This document shows positions 1 through 9,215 of a stretch of 64,000 bases of DNA, one piece after another. Position 1 is the stretch's first letter. Each line of letters opens with the position of its first letter. Under the pieces are notes generated by a model. That model was given only the letters and a program-made list of their open reading frames with translations, was not told the DNA's origin and did no database searches. This DNA is from DASZCR01 sp964246705 (GTDB lineage: Bacteria; Acidobacteriota; Blastocatellia; Pyrinomonadales; Pyrinomonadaceae): contig CAXTRQ010000005.1 in NCBI GenBank assembly GCA_964246705.1, forward strand, positions 1 to 64,000, given 5' to 3'. Position numbers and translations under genes: made by a program.

Positions 1-268
1 GTACGAGATCAAGGTGCTCCAACTCGGTCTCAACAATAGCCGCCCTGAATGGAACAGTTTCCGTCGTGCCAAGCTCCACCATAACGTCGCCGATGGAAAC
101 CGTAACACTCTCATAGGAAAGGAAATGGGCGGTCGCGTTGGCCTGCGGATCGGCATCAACTAGAAGCGTTTGGTATCCCCTCTGCGCTAATTCCGCAGCG
201 AGCGACGCAGACGTGACGCTCTTGCCGACGCCGCCCTTCTGATTAGCGACTGCGATGACCGCTTCCAT
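1..268 (-). CDS. ParA/Soj-family ATPase, N-terminal part (runs off the window)
   Basis: The first 89 codons of a ParA-type partitioning ATPase, starting from an ATG at 268; the rest lies before base 1. The N-terminus reads MEAVIAVANQKGGVGKS, the deviant Walker A motif (KGGVGKS) of ParA/MinD ATPases, followed by the switch-type stretch LLVDADPQANAT. These proteins use ATP-dependent DNA binding to segregate plasmids or chromosomes. The start overlaps the end of the upstream HTH gene by 26 bases, so the two are probably one operon. A ParA paired with a tiny excisionase-like protein and an integrase relic nearby fits a plasmid or integrated element rather than the chromosomal parAB locus; that reading is inference. 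Family assignment is secure; the specific role is not. Confidence 0.85.
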   Translation of the reverse strand, partial: MEAVIAVANQKGGVGKSVTSASLAAELAQRGYQTLLVDADPQANATAHFLSYESVTVSIGDVMVELGTTETVPFRAAIVETELEHLDLV

Positions 269-476
269 TTGAACCGACCTCCTTCAAATGTTTCAGTTCC
301 TTAACGTCGAAGAGCACAACGCGTTCGTCGAGGTCGAACTTTTCACTCCTGATCGTACCATTCTTGACCAGCCGCGCGACCTTATGCCGCGAGACGCCAA
401 GGAAATCAGCGGCCCCCTGCAAAGAGACTTTGCCTTCGGGAATCTGTGGTTCTTTTCTTGGTCTATTACGGGACAT
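243..476 (-). CDS. small excisionase/MerR-like helix-turn-helix protein
   Basis: A 77-residue basic protein. Residues about 16-60 (GKVSLQGAADFLGVSRHKV, then RLVKNGTI) match the winged HTH of the excisionase/MerR 'DNA-binding domain, excisionase family': two helices recognising DNA followed by a short wing. Such proteins act as recombination directionality factors or as small operon regulators. The gene lies directly upstream of the ParA gene and its stop codon sits inside the ParA coding start, which indicates co-transcription. It may repress the ParA operon or be left over from an excision module. The target DNA cannot be identified from the sequence. Confidence 0.7.
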   Translation of the reverse strand: MSRNRPRKEPQIPEGKVSLQGAADFLGVSRHKVARLVKNGTIRSEKFDLDERVVLFDVKELKHLKEVGSNGSGHRSR

Positions 477-1020
477 TGCGCCTCAAAATGGAATAATATG
501 CGCGCCTCGCGGGATTATCCCTGTTTCTAGTGCTTTGTCAATCACTATATTTTATCCTTTTTGCATTTTCGAATAATCAGATATTGGATTAGAGCCATTT
601 TGAACGGGAATTTGACGCCGCTTTTACTGAACGGATGCTGGTAGCATGTTTCACGGTCGGGAATATAATCCAAGCAGGCCATCGTCTTGAGCCGTCCACA
701 TGTTTTCATTTATCTATATTTTGTACTCTGAATATCTGATAACGGTTCTTGTCAAAGACGACGTTACACAAAAACCGGTATTACGTTTACAATAAACAAA
801 ATTTCAATCCATCTCAAAAGCCTCACACAAACCCGTCAGTTGTGTGCACTCAATTATAGTAGAAAAATGCAAGATAAAGCCGCGAAAACCGTCCCCATGT
901 CCGCTCAGACTGATGGATGTGTCCTTGTAACGAGCCGCCGGGATCGCGCCAACAGTTAAAGAATGGTTTTCGGATCCCCGTCACCCTGTCAGACAAGTGG
1001 GCTGGGCAACATGTCCAAGC

Positions 1021-1137
1021 GAGGAAGTGCGGATGATGTCGAAGCACGAGGATCTAAAGACGGTGATGCGGTATGACTATGATCGTGACAATCTGGAGCG
1101 AAATCCCGTCAGCAGTTTGACCTATGACGAGGACTGA
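1021..1137 (+). pseudogene. tyrosine recombinase (phage integrase) C-terminal relic
   Basis: One frame from 1021 to a TGA at 1135-1137 encodes 38 residues including KHEDLKTVMRYDYDRDN and then LERNPVSSLTYDED. This pattern (LGH-x-D-xx-TT-x-x-Y-x-H followed by a short C-terminal tail) is the end of the catalytic domain of tyrosine site-specific recombinases. The Tyr in MRYDY would be the nucleophile. No start codon, upstream catalytic Arg box or intact frame exists upstream, so this is a 3' fragment only. It supports the idea that the ParA/excisionase region derives from an integrated element. Confidence 0.5.
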
Positions 1138-1303
1138 TCTTTTGTATGTGAAATACGCCCGCTGACGCAGACGGAGCGTGATGCCTTAATGGCTGGATTG
1201 AGTAGGAATGACACCCTCCGATGCCGCTACTCAGTACGGAGAAAGATAGCGGGGAACGCAGCTATAGACGAGTAATTTATTGCCAGTAAGGTACATATAA
1301 AGC

Positions 1304-1341
1304 GAGCAGGCGCGACAGCTTTGGGAGCCTCGCGCCTGCTC
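1304..1341. repeat. perfect 12-bp inverted repeat (stem-loop)
   Basis: GAGCAGGCGCGA at 1304-1315 pairs perfectly with TCGCGCCTGCTC at 1330-1341 around a 14-base loop. There is no T-run on either side, so it is not a standard rho-independent terminator. It lies in gene-free DNA and could be a protein-binding palindrome or a recombination-associated structure. Confidence 0.6.
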
Positions 1342-2356
1342 TAAGTATGGTCACTGTCCTCACCCCAGCAACCACTGGGAAGCAAGGTTCACCTGCTACC
1401 CGGTTGCCGACATTCTACATGTGAGCTTTAGGTTGTCAACACAAAGGATTCACGAATATCTGTATCGCCATGATTAGAAAGCACCTAGATGCTATTGCAA
1501 AATTTTTGCAACGAGAGATTTGGCGTTTTTATACGGGTTATGATCAACAGAAAGCGAAACACTGACGAGAGGTCGCAAGGTATTTGGGTCTGGCGCGGGG
1601 TGTTAATGCAAAAATGCTTCAAGCCGGTCTCATGAGTGGCGACGTTCGTACTACACGGGGAACTGGAGTGGTTTTCAGTTTAACTTATAGCTGTGCCCCC
1701 ATCTCATCTCCGGCGTGATATGTAGTGAAACATTAAACCCGGTGTATGACGCGCGCATGAAACATGCCTTTCGGAATCGCCAACCCTCCAAACTCCATAA
1801 TTATATTATTTGGGATTGTTATGTCCCGTCTCTGAGGGGAGCACGAAGATTGCACATTGCAGTAACGATTCAATCTTTGATGCGACTGCCCATGAGTTGT
1901 GCGACGTGGACAAAAACCGATGGCGAGAGATTCTTTCGGACGCTTTGATTAGTAGGTGGTACGAGTCGGGGGCTGGTAAACATGCGGGTGGATGTAACAA
2001 GCGGGCAATAGTTCCGACATCCATTACCTCACCGCGCGCCTTTAACCTCATTTTCATACAAGAGAGCAAACTTTTATAGACGCGACGTTGGCGACGATAG
2101 CAAGACCTGCGAGTTTAACTTCCGACGGGTCTGCGGGCAGCCTCAAACAGCTTGAAGGATGCATAGAATCGCTGACCTGCGCCGAGGTGGTAACAAGCAA
2201 GGGAAACCTTTGCAGGTGAAGTATTACATCCACGTCAATCAGCGCCTTGTCACCACGAAAGATTCGGCGCGAAGCATTTCAGACAGTGCGCAACCGCGCG
2301 CAATAAGCTGGGTGACGCCCTTATACATTAACCACGGAAAGTTGGAGAAACTGACG

Positions 2357-3052
2357 ATGTACAGGACAGTGCAGAAGTCTATCCCGCGAGGCTTCGTCCT
2401 CGCAGCATTCGTCTCCCTGATGGTAATCCTCCACACCGTCTCTACGCAGGCGCAGTGGGCAACGAACGGCAACAACATCAACAACACCAACGCGGGCAAT
2501 GTCGGCATCGGCACGAGCGCCCCGCTGCATAAGCTCGGCGTGAGCGGCAACATGACTATCGGCTCAGGCTATACGTCTGTGACCAGTGTGCCGGTTGACG
2601 GCTTAGTTGCGCAGGGAAACGTCGGCATCAGTACGGCCGCCCCTACGATGGCGCTGCACGTCATCGGCGACGTGACCGTAACCGGCAACATCTCGGCTAA
2701 GTATCAAGACGTGGCAGAGTGGGTTCCCTCCACACAGAAATTGAGCGCGGGCACAGTCGTCATCCTCGACATCGGACATGACAACCACGTCGCCGCATCC
2801 TCTACGCCTTACGACACGCGCGTTGCCGGAGTCGTCTCCGCTCAGCCCGGCATCGCTCTCGGAGAAGCCGGAGAAGGGGAGGCTCTGGTTGCTACGACCG
2901 GACGCGTCAAGGTCAAGGTTGAGGCAACTCGCGCGCCCATCCGCGTCGGCGAGCTGCTCGTCACCAGCGATACCCCTAGATTTAGGCGGCGTGCCGATTC
3001 ACCGTGCTCGTTTCCCCGCTGGCACTTATCCCCTCAACGCCACCGAGCCTGA
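2357..3052 (+). CDS. secreted tail-fibre-like protein (GNVGIGT repeats), 3' end replaced
   Basis: ATG at 2357 is chosen because GGAGA at 2344-2348 gives a good ribosome site; an in-frame start further upstream at 2159 has no support. The 231-residue product has an N-terminal hydrophobic segment ending TVSTQAQ (signal peptide), then GNVGIGTSAPLHKLGV and GNVGISTAAPTMALHV, the repeat unit of phage-tail-fibre/endosialidase-like surface proteins. A beta-rich domain follows (DVAEWVPSTQKLSAGTVV through GELLVTSDTP). Family members normally continue about 30 residues after that motif, but here the frame runs into unrelated DNA (RFRRRADSPC...) where a multicopper oxidase relic begins near 2970. The last ~28 codons are therefore probably not native. 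Likely a truncated, possibly non-functional gene. Confidence 0.65.
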   Translation: MYRTVQKSIPRGFVLAAFVSLMVILHTVSTQAQWATNGNNINNTNAGNVGIGTSAPLHKLGVSGNMTIGSGYTSVTSVPVDGLVAQGNVGISTAAPTMALHVIGDVTVTGNISAKYQDVAEWVPSTQKLSAGTVVILDIGHDNHVAASSTPYDTRVAGVVSAQPGIALGEAGEGEALVATTGRVKVKVEATRAPIRVGELLVTSDTPRFRRRADSPCSFPRWHLSPQRHRA

Positions 3053-4636
3053 CCGCGATCAGCCCTTCCGCGAGTTCACCGTCGTCTATCATGACGAGAT
3101 CAAAGCTGTGCAGGCTTTCCCGCAGTTTGATGACCCCGTCCTCAGCCAGCCACTTCTACCCGCACTTCGCACAAGGCATGTGGGAACTCTGGCGTTCGCA
3201 CGATGTCTTCGAGGCGGGCACGCAACTCGACAGCGATGGTCGTCCCGCCGCCGGTTCTCGCGCCCTACCCGACGCCGAGATTGCCGCCAGCACCCCGATT
3301 CCCGCACTCGTCCCGCTGCCCTCTCTCGCCATGGCTCCGATGCCGGAAGCGCAGGTGCGGATTGTCAACGCTCAGGCGCAAATCACCGGCACGGGCAATC
3401 CCGGCTAGCCCTTCTTCGTCGCGGCGCTCGCCGGACACGTCCGCCGCATCCGCCCTTAGACACCGTGGACGACGGCGGTCTGCCGCGCCACATCATCACC
3501 GGCGGCACCACCCATCACGTCGAGACGCGTCTGGATTTCAGCAAAGACTTGTTGACCATCTTCGCCGAAGCGCGTCCCGAGACGGGCACACCGACCGAAG
3601 TGGCCGCGATGAACTATCACGCCCAGCACCTCCATCCCAGCTATAAGCCGGACGGCGCTGCCGCCAACTACACTCTCAACGGTCTGCCGGGGATGCCGCC
3701 CGACCTCGACGGCTACAACACGCTGCCGATGATCGTCGAGCACTTCAACGCTCACCAGCTAGCGCCGTCCGGCGAAGTAGGGCTGCACCCGCAGTTGATG
3801 TTCTTCGACGTGACGCGCAGCAACGGGGTCAACGTCGGGTGGAATCGCATCCAGACGGCAGCGCCGGGACGCCGCGTGAGATACCAATGGTATGCGGGAG
3901 AGGTGACGCCGGATGCGAACGCTTTAGGCGTGGCGACGCCGATCGAGTTCGGGGCGACGAATCTCTCATCATCCGACCCGATCAAGCACGCGAACAAGGG
4001 AGCCATCGGGGCGCAGATCATCGAGCCGCGAGCAGCGGCATGGAGCGAAGACGCGACATCGAGAGCGCGGGCGACGGTGACGAAAGCCGACGGCGGCAGC
4101 TTCCGGGAGTTCGTCTTGATGTTCCAGAACGACGTGAATCTGCGGATGGGAGCGGCCACTGGGACAGCCGTGGAGAATATCGCCGGGGAAGAGGATGCGG
4201 AAGATTTGGGACAGAAGGCATTGAAGTACCGGAGCGAGCCGCTGTGGAAGAGGATGGGCTACACGCAGAAACTCCTTTGGAAGCGACGCACGGGCACGAA
4301 TACACGAACGTGTTGTCGAACACGCAGATGCGAGGCGACCGGCAGATGCCGGTCTTCACGGCACGGGCGGGGCAAGGGGTGCGGATGAGAGTGCTGCTGG
4401 CGGGCGGGCACGGGCGCAACAACGTCTTCCAACTGCACGGGCACGTGTGGGAAGAAGAGGCGTACACGAACGGCTCGACGGTGATCGGGAGCAATGCTTT
4501 GTCGCAGTGGACAGGGTCACGGTACGGGATCGGAGCGGGAGGATACTTCCACGTGGCGGGAGATTATCTGTACCGAAGTCCGCAGTCATTCCAGTTCGAC
4601 GGCGGGCTACGGGGCATCTTCCGCGTGACCCAATAA
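2970..4636 (+). pseudogene. multicopper oxidase relic with several frameshifts
   Basis: Continuous homology to a large multicopper oxidase can be followed only by changing frame. The segments are about 2970-3150 (LDLGGVPIHRARFPAGTYPL, EFTVVYHDEIKAVQ), about 3150-3405 (SHFYPHFAQGMWELWRSHDV), about 3440-4260 (DDGGLPRHIITGGTTHHVE, AMNYHAQHLHP, VLMFQNDVNLR) and about 4260-4636 (VFQLHGHVWEEEAY, ending GIFRVTQ). HGHVW is the type of His-rich copper-binding motif expected. A TAG at 3403-3405 also interrupts the second segment, and the N-terminal cupredoxin region is missing. At least three frame changes plus a nonsense codon argue for a true pseudogene, although clustered sequencing errors cannot be excluded. 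The 5' end is fused to the truncated secreted protein. Confidence 0.7.
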
Positions 4637-4672
4637 AAAAAGCATACGGATAAAGCACAAGGCGGAGACCGC

Positions 4673-4712
4673 AAGGGCGGGGACGACTAATCTTCTCCGC
4701 CCTTCGACTTTT
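4673..4712 (+). terminator. rho-independent terminator after the oxidase relic
   Basis: AAGGGCGGGGA (4673-4683) pairs over 11 positions, with one G-T pair, with TCTCCGCCCTT (4694-4704) around a 10-base loop. It is followed by a short T-rich stretch (CGACTTTTC). It lies 37 bases after the relic's stop codon. Confidence 0.6.
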
Positions 4713-4742
4713 CTCACATGGTTGTAGTGCAAACGTGAGCAT

Positions 4743-4802
4743 TAGACCTCTCGCAAAAGTCCTTACGGGACTGACATGCGTTCAGCTTTTGCAAGAGGTC
4801 TA
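4743..4802. repeat. 60-bp element with 17-bp terminal inverted repeats
   Basis: TAGACCTCTCGCAAAAG (4743-4759) and CTTTTGCAAGAGGTCTA (4786-4802) are inverted repeats with a single mismatch. The interior of 26 bases has no coding capacity. The right end plus three bases (GCAAGAGGTCTATTA, 4791-4805) recurs exactly at 15331-15345. It looks like the joined ends of a transposon or a MITE-like remnant; the parent element is not in the window. Confidence 0.55.
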
Positions 4803-5242
4803 TTAATCCAAAAATTTAGAAGTGTAATTCATTTTTTCGGATATAATGCTGCGCGTTCCGCCCGCCGTCACGTAGAACACATTGAAAAGCTTCAGTGGAA
4901 CAGTTGTTGCGGAAATAAATTTCTTCATCACTTGGCTTTTCGTGGCAGCGCATTTGCGAGCCGAAAAGTTTCCGTCAATATTCCTCGCATTCTTCAGGTC
5001 TGAGCATAGGGTTGTAGTGGTCGCAAGGTGTCGCCCACGGTTCTCACGGCACTTTCATCAGCACCATCCGCGCACCTCCCGGTCACAGTGAAACTAGGCT
5101 TCCCAAGCTTAGGGCTTTCGCCATTCGCAAGCAGTCGCCTTTGATTTACGGTCGGCACATTTTTCTGCGCTCACGCACGGCGTCGTGTTCAGGCTGCGGA
5201 GCGTGCTGCGCCAGCCACCCAACCAAATTTAAGGAGGTAATG
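4803..5242. promoter_or_regulatory. non-coding leader of the TonB receptor gene, with a TATAAT box
   Basis: About 440 bases without a supported gene. A perfect -10 hexamer TATAAT lies at 4842-4847, but no good -35 sequence is visible at the right distance, so it is only a candidate. A strong ribosome site AAGGAGGT (5231-5238) sits at the 3' end and fixes the receptor start at 5243. If the TATAAT box is used, the transcript has a ~390-base leader. Confidence 0.3.
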
Positions 5243-8200
5243 ATGACCAGACCCACAACTTTAGGAAGGGGCGCGCTGGCGCTCTTCTGCGCCCTGTTGC
5301 TCGCGGTCTTCTGCACGACCGCACAGGCACAGACCGGCACATCCTCTGTGCGCGGAACGGTCGTAGACCCGCAGGGCAACGTCGTACCGGGGGCGGCCGT
5401 GACGCTCGTCAACCCCGACACGAACACCACGCGCACACAGACTTCGAGCGACGACGGCCACTTCGCCTTCGATCTCATCCCGCCCGGAACCTACCGGGTC
5501 GAAGCCGAGGCCAATGGCTTCAAGAAGGTCGTACTGACCGGCGTCAACGCGCTCATCGCCAAGCCGACCGACCTGAGCGTTCAACTTCAGGTGGGCAACG
5601 TCGCCGAGACCATTACGGTTACGGCCAACTCCGCCGAGGCGCTCGTCAACACGCAGGACGCCACGCTCGGCAACAACTTCGTCTCGAAGCAACTTACTCA
5701 ACTGCCGCTCGAAGCCCGGAACGTCGGCGCGCTGCTGACGCTCCAGCCGACCGCGACGCGCGAAGGCTATGTCGCGGGCGCGCACGCCGACCAGTCCAAC
5801 GTCACGCTCGACGGAGTGGACATCAACGAGGCGCAGACCAACCAGATCGGCGGCGCGACGGGCGGCGGTGCGGGGTCTAATAACCTGATAGATTCGACCT
5901 CCTCGCCCGAGCGCAACACAGTGATCCGTCTGAACGCAGACGCCGTGCAGGAGTTCCGCGTCACGACGAGCAACCCCAACGCGAGCCAAGGGCGCTCCTC
6001 CGGCGCGCAGGTCTCGCTCGTCAGCAAGACTGGCAGCAACACGATCCACGGCTCACTCTTCGAGGCGCACCGCAACACGATCTTCACGGCCAACGACTTC
6101 TTCAATAACCGCGCCGGAGTCGCGCGCCCGAAACTCATCCGTAACACCTTCGGCGGCTCGGTCAGCGGCCCCATCATCAAGGACAAGCTGTTCTTCTTCT
6201 ACAGCTACGAAGGTCGGCGCGACGCCAGCCAGCGGACTGTCGTCGAGACCGTGCCGCTCCCGACCCTTGGTCTCGGTCAAGTACGCTACGTGAACCCATC
6301 AGGCGACGTCACCACGGTCACGGCGTCCAACCTCGCCACCATCTTTCCGCAACTCAACGGCACAAACCCTGCGGCGCTCGCGGCGCTCACGGCGGCGGCG
6401 GCCAAGTACTCAGCCAACGACTTCACCGTGGGCGACAGTCTGCCCAATCGCCTGCTCAACACGGCGGGCTTCCGCTTCAACGCTTCGACCCCGCTCAAGT
6501 ATAGCCAGCACTGGGCGTCGTTCAGTTGGAAGGCGACGGATAAGCACCAGTTTGTGTTTCGCCCAATCCTTCAGGACGACGTGATCGGCGGCGGCGGCAA
6601 CTCGGCGTTCCCGCAGGCGTTTCCGGATACGCCGAGGGAAGACCTCTGGTCGCACCCGTGGGGCATCGTCCTCCAGCACACATGGACACTCAGCAACCGC
6701 TTCGTCAATGATTTTCACTATGGTCTGACGCGCGAGGCGTTCACTTCGCAGGGCGACTCAGCCGCTAACGCCATCACCTTCCGCTTCGTCTTCTCGCCGC
6801 TCAACTTTGACCGCACGGTCAGCCGCACGACGCCGACGCACAACATCACCGACGACTTCTCTTGGGTGGGGGGTAGCCACACGGCGCAGTTCGGCACTAA
6901 CATCCGCCTCATCCGCAACCACCGGGCGAGCTTCGCCAACGCCTTCGACACGGCGCTCACAAATCCTTCGTTCTACGCCTCGTCAGGCACGCCGCTTTCG
7001 TCAGCCATCAACTCTTTCTCGCCCATCGGGTCGGGCTTCACTTCAGCCGTGCAGAACGCGGCGGCGGCGGTGCTTGGACGCTTTACGCAGTACAGCGCGC
7101 GCTTCACATTCGACCACGATGGTCAACTACTGCCGTCGGGCGAGCCGACGACGCGCAACTTCGCCACTGAGGAATACGACTTTTACGCACAGGATTCATG
7201 GAAGGTCAAACCGAATCTCACGCTCACCTACGGCCTGCGCTACTCCTTGAGCCGCCCGGTCTATGAGAAGGACGGCTTCGAGGTCAAGCCGAACATCCCT
7301 CTGTCGGACTATTTCCAGCAGCGCGTTGAGGCCGCAGGTCGCGGGCAAACCTTCAACGTGCCGCTCACCTTCGACCTTTCGGGACCGGCCAACGGGCGCT
7401 CGCCGCTGTACAAATGGGACAAGAACAACTTCCAGCCGCGCATCGGCATCGCTTGGTCGCCCAACTTCCGTAGCGGCTTGCTCGGTAAGCTCTTCGGAGC
7501 GGAGGGCGCGTCCAGCTTGCGTGGTGGCTTCGGCATCCTGAATGATTACTATGGCGAGCAACTCGCCGTCAGCTTCGACTTGAACAACCGCCTCGGTTTC
7601 CTCTCGAACAATACTATCTCCGCTGGCACATTCAACACCGACACGCGTCCCGGCCCGCTCTTCACGGGCTTCGGTCAACCCGTGCGTGGGCTGCCCGGCA
7701 TCGTCGTCCCTGCCAACCTGACCTTTCCGCAGCAGCAGCCGTTCGACAACTCACGTCGTATCGAGCAATCGTTTGACGAGAACCTAGTCGCGCCCATTCA
7801 TTACAATTGGAGCGCGACCTTCGAGCGCAGGCTGCCGAAGGGACTCGTCTTCCAGACCTCTTACGTCGGGCGAGCCGGCCGCAAAATGCTTGCGACGCGC
7901 GACGTGATGGCGCTCAACAACCTGTTCGACCCGAAGTCGCTGACGGATTGGTACACAGCCGCCGGGAAGCTCGAAGACCTGCGGCGCGCGGGCACTCCCA
8001 TCTCGCAAGTCCCTGCCATCCCCTACTTCGAGAATTTGTTCGGCGGCATCCCGAACTTCGCGCGCGGCTTGCTTGGGTCGAGTCGTGCGGGTCTCGCCGC
8101 CAACGCGACGCAGGCCGTCTACGGCGACGCCTTCATCTTTAACGGCAACGACTGGACGCAGACGCAGGACGACATAGACCGCACGGCCAACGCGGGCGGC

Positions 8201-9061
8201 TTCGCTAACTTCTTCTACAACTCGCAGTACGGCGCGCTCTCAACCTTCAGTTCGGTCGGCAACCTGAACTACCACGCCGGCACGGTCTCGATCCGTGAGC
8301 GATTCGGCGAGAAGTTACTGCTCGACTTCAACTACACGCTGTCGCACACGCTCGACGATGCCTCCGGCCTCCAGACCAGCGGCGCGTTCGCCACGGCCTT
8401 CATCCTCAACCCGATACGGCAGCATCACAGCTACGCCAACTCGGACTTCGATGTGCGCCACCTGATTAATATGAACGGCATCTGGCAACTCCCCTTAGGG
8501 CGCGGCCAATGGCTGCTCGGCGACTCAAACAAGTGGGTCAACGGCGTGCTCGGCGGCTGGCAGCTTTCAGGCATCTTCCGTTGGAACTCCGGGCTGCCGA
8601 TCTCGTCGCCTTTCGATGACGCGCGCTGGGCGACCAACTGGAACGCGCAGTCGAGCGGCACGCGCATCGGCCCCGTTCAGGAATGCCCGACGCGCGGCGG
8701 CATAGACGCGCCGAAGCTCTTCGGCTGCGACCCGACGGGCGCTTACCAGAGTTGGCGCAACGCCAAGCCCGGCGAGACGGGCGACCGCAACGTCCTCCGG
8801 CTGCCCGGCTACGTTGACCTCGACATGGGACTCGCCAAGACGTTCACGATGCCTTGGAGCGAGAACCACAAGTTCCAGATTCGCTGGGATACCTTCAACG
8901 TCACCAACACGCAGCGGCTCGGCTCGATTCAATTTACACGCACGGGCTTCGGCCTCGTGCTCGATCCGCAGACCGCCACGCCGCCTTCGAGTTGGTCGAA
9001 CTTCACGCAGATACAGGGTTCGCCGCGCGTGATGCAATTCGGCTTCCGCTACGACTTCTGA
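5243..9061 (+). CDS. TonB-dependent outer-membrane receptor, Oar-like, with N-terminal carboxypeptidase-regulatory domain
   Basis: 1,272 residues starting at the second of two tandem ATGs, placed 5 bases after AAGGAGG. The signal peptide (about 1-30, ALFCALLLAVFCTTAQAQ) is followed by a carboxypeptidase-regulatory-like/Ig fold (GTVVDPQGNVVPGAAVTL, DGHFAFDLIPPGTYRVE, about 35-120). Next come a plug-like region (QLPLEARNVGALLTLQPT, NVTLDGVDINEAQTN) and a long beta-barrel ending in the aromatic outer-membrane signature FGFRYDF. This is the architecture of the large Acidobacteria/Oar-type receptors thought to take up glycans or peptides. A TonB box was not identified with certainty. The gene is closely followed by a terminator and a secreted TPR protein. 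Substrate cannot be inferred. Confidence 0.92.
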   Translation: MTRPTTLGRGALALFCALLLAVFCTTAQAQTGTSSVRGTVVDPQGNVVPGAAVTLVNPDTNTTRTQTSSDDGHFAFDLIPPGTYRVEAEANGFKKVVLTGVNALIAKPTDLSVQLQVGNVAETITVTANSAEALVNTQDATLGNNFVSKQLTQLPLEARNVGALLTLQPTATREGYVAGAHADQSNVTLDGVDINEAQTNQIGGATGGGAGSNNLIDSTSSPERNTVIRLNADAVQEFRVTTSNPNASQGRSSGAQVSLVSKTGSNTIHGSLFEAHRNTIFTANDFFNNRAGVARPKLIRNTFGGSVSGPIIKDKLFFFYSYEGRRDASQRTVVETVPLPTLGLGQVRYVNPSGDVTTVTASNLATIFPQLNGTNPAALAALTAAAAKYSANDFTVGDSLPNRLLNTAGFRFNASTPLKYSQHWASFSWKATDKHQFVFRPILQDDVIGGGGNSAFPQAFPDTPREDLWSHPWGIVLQHTWTLSNRFVNDFHYGLTREAFTSQGDSAANAITFRFVFSPLNFDRTVSRTTPTHNITDDFSWVGGSHTAQFGTNIRLIRNHRASFANAFDTALTNPSFYASSGTPLSSAINSFSPIGSGFTSAVQNAAAAVLGRFTQYSARFTFDHDGQLLPSGEPTTRNFATEEYDFYAQDSWKVKPNLTLTYGLRYSLSRPVYEKDGFEVKPNIPLSDYFQQRVEAAGRGQTFNVPLTFDLSGPANGRSPLYKWDKNNFQPRIGIAWSPNFRSGLLGKLFGAEGASSLRGGFGILNDYYGEQLAVSFDLNNRLGFLSNNTISAGTFNTDTRPGPLFTGFGQPVRGLPGIVVPANLTFPQQQPFDNSRRIEQSFDENLVAPIHYNWSATFERRLPKGLVFQTSYVGRAGRKMLATRDVMALNNLFDPKSLTDWYTAAGKLEDLRRAGTPISQVPAIPYFENLFGGIPNFARGLLGSSRAGLAANATQAVYGDAFIFNGNDWTQTQDDIDRTANAGGFANFFYNSQYGALSTFSSVGNLNYHAGTVSIRERFGEKLLLDFNYTLSHTLDDASGLQTSGAFATAFILNPIRQHHSYANSDFDVRHLINMNGIWQLPLGRGQWLLGDSNKWVNGVLGGWQLSGIFRWNSGLPISSPFDDARWATNWNAQSSGTRIGPVQECPTRGGIDAPKLFGCDPTGAYQSWRNAKPGETGDRNVLRLPGYVDLDMGLAKTFTMPWSENHKFQIRWDTFNVTNTQRLGSIQFTRTGFGLVLDPQTATPPSSWSNFTQIQGSPRVMQFGFRYDF

Positions 9062-9098
9062 GCGGGACACCTCGCACCGCAATCAACCCGACCGACGG

Positions 9099-9136
9099 AA
9101 GCGGGACGGGACTCGAAGTCTCCGTCCCGCTTTTAT
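9099..9136 (+). terminator. rho-independent terminator after the TonB receptor
   Basis: AAGCGGGACGG (9099-9109) and CCGTCCCGCTT (9122-9132) form a perfect 11-bp stem with a 12-base loop. The T-run TTTT (9131-9134) follows directly. It is 37 bases after the receptor stop codon. Confidence 0.8.
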
Positions 9137-9215
9137 GACGCGCGTCGGGCTGTGCGCGGCGGCGATAAGAGTCACACCACGCGCCGGGACAACGACGGAG
9201 CAAGGAGAGCCACAC

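Larger units (their letters stand above)
477..2356. other. gene-poor, AT-richer stretch with mobile-element relics
   Basis: No open frame of convincing coding quality was found between the HTH gene and the secreted protein starting at 2357. The DNA is visibly more AT-rich than the flanking genes, especially at 540-800 and 1440-1560. It contains one recognisable coding relic (recombinase C-terminus, 1021-1137) and one perfect stem-loop (1304-1341). The rest looks like decayed accessory DNA. Short frames at 1715-2079 overlap each other on both strands and show no domain. Confidence 0.5.

Noticed and set aside
1350..1440. Possible small structured RNA or tRNA fragment after the stem-loop
   Set aside because: No cloverleaf or T-arm consensus could be built.
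5261..6049. Minus-strand open frame inside the TonB receptor gene
   Set aside because: Arises from GC-rich codon use opposite the receptor; Arg/Ala/Val-rich with no domain.
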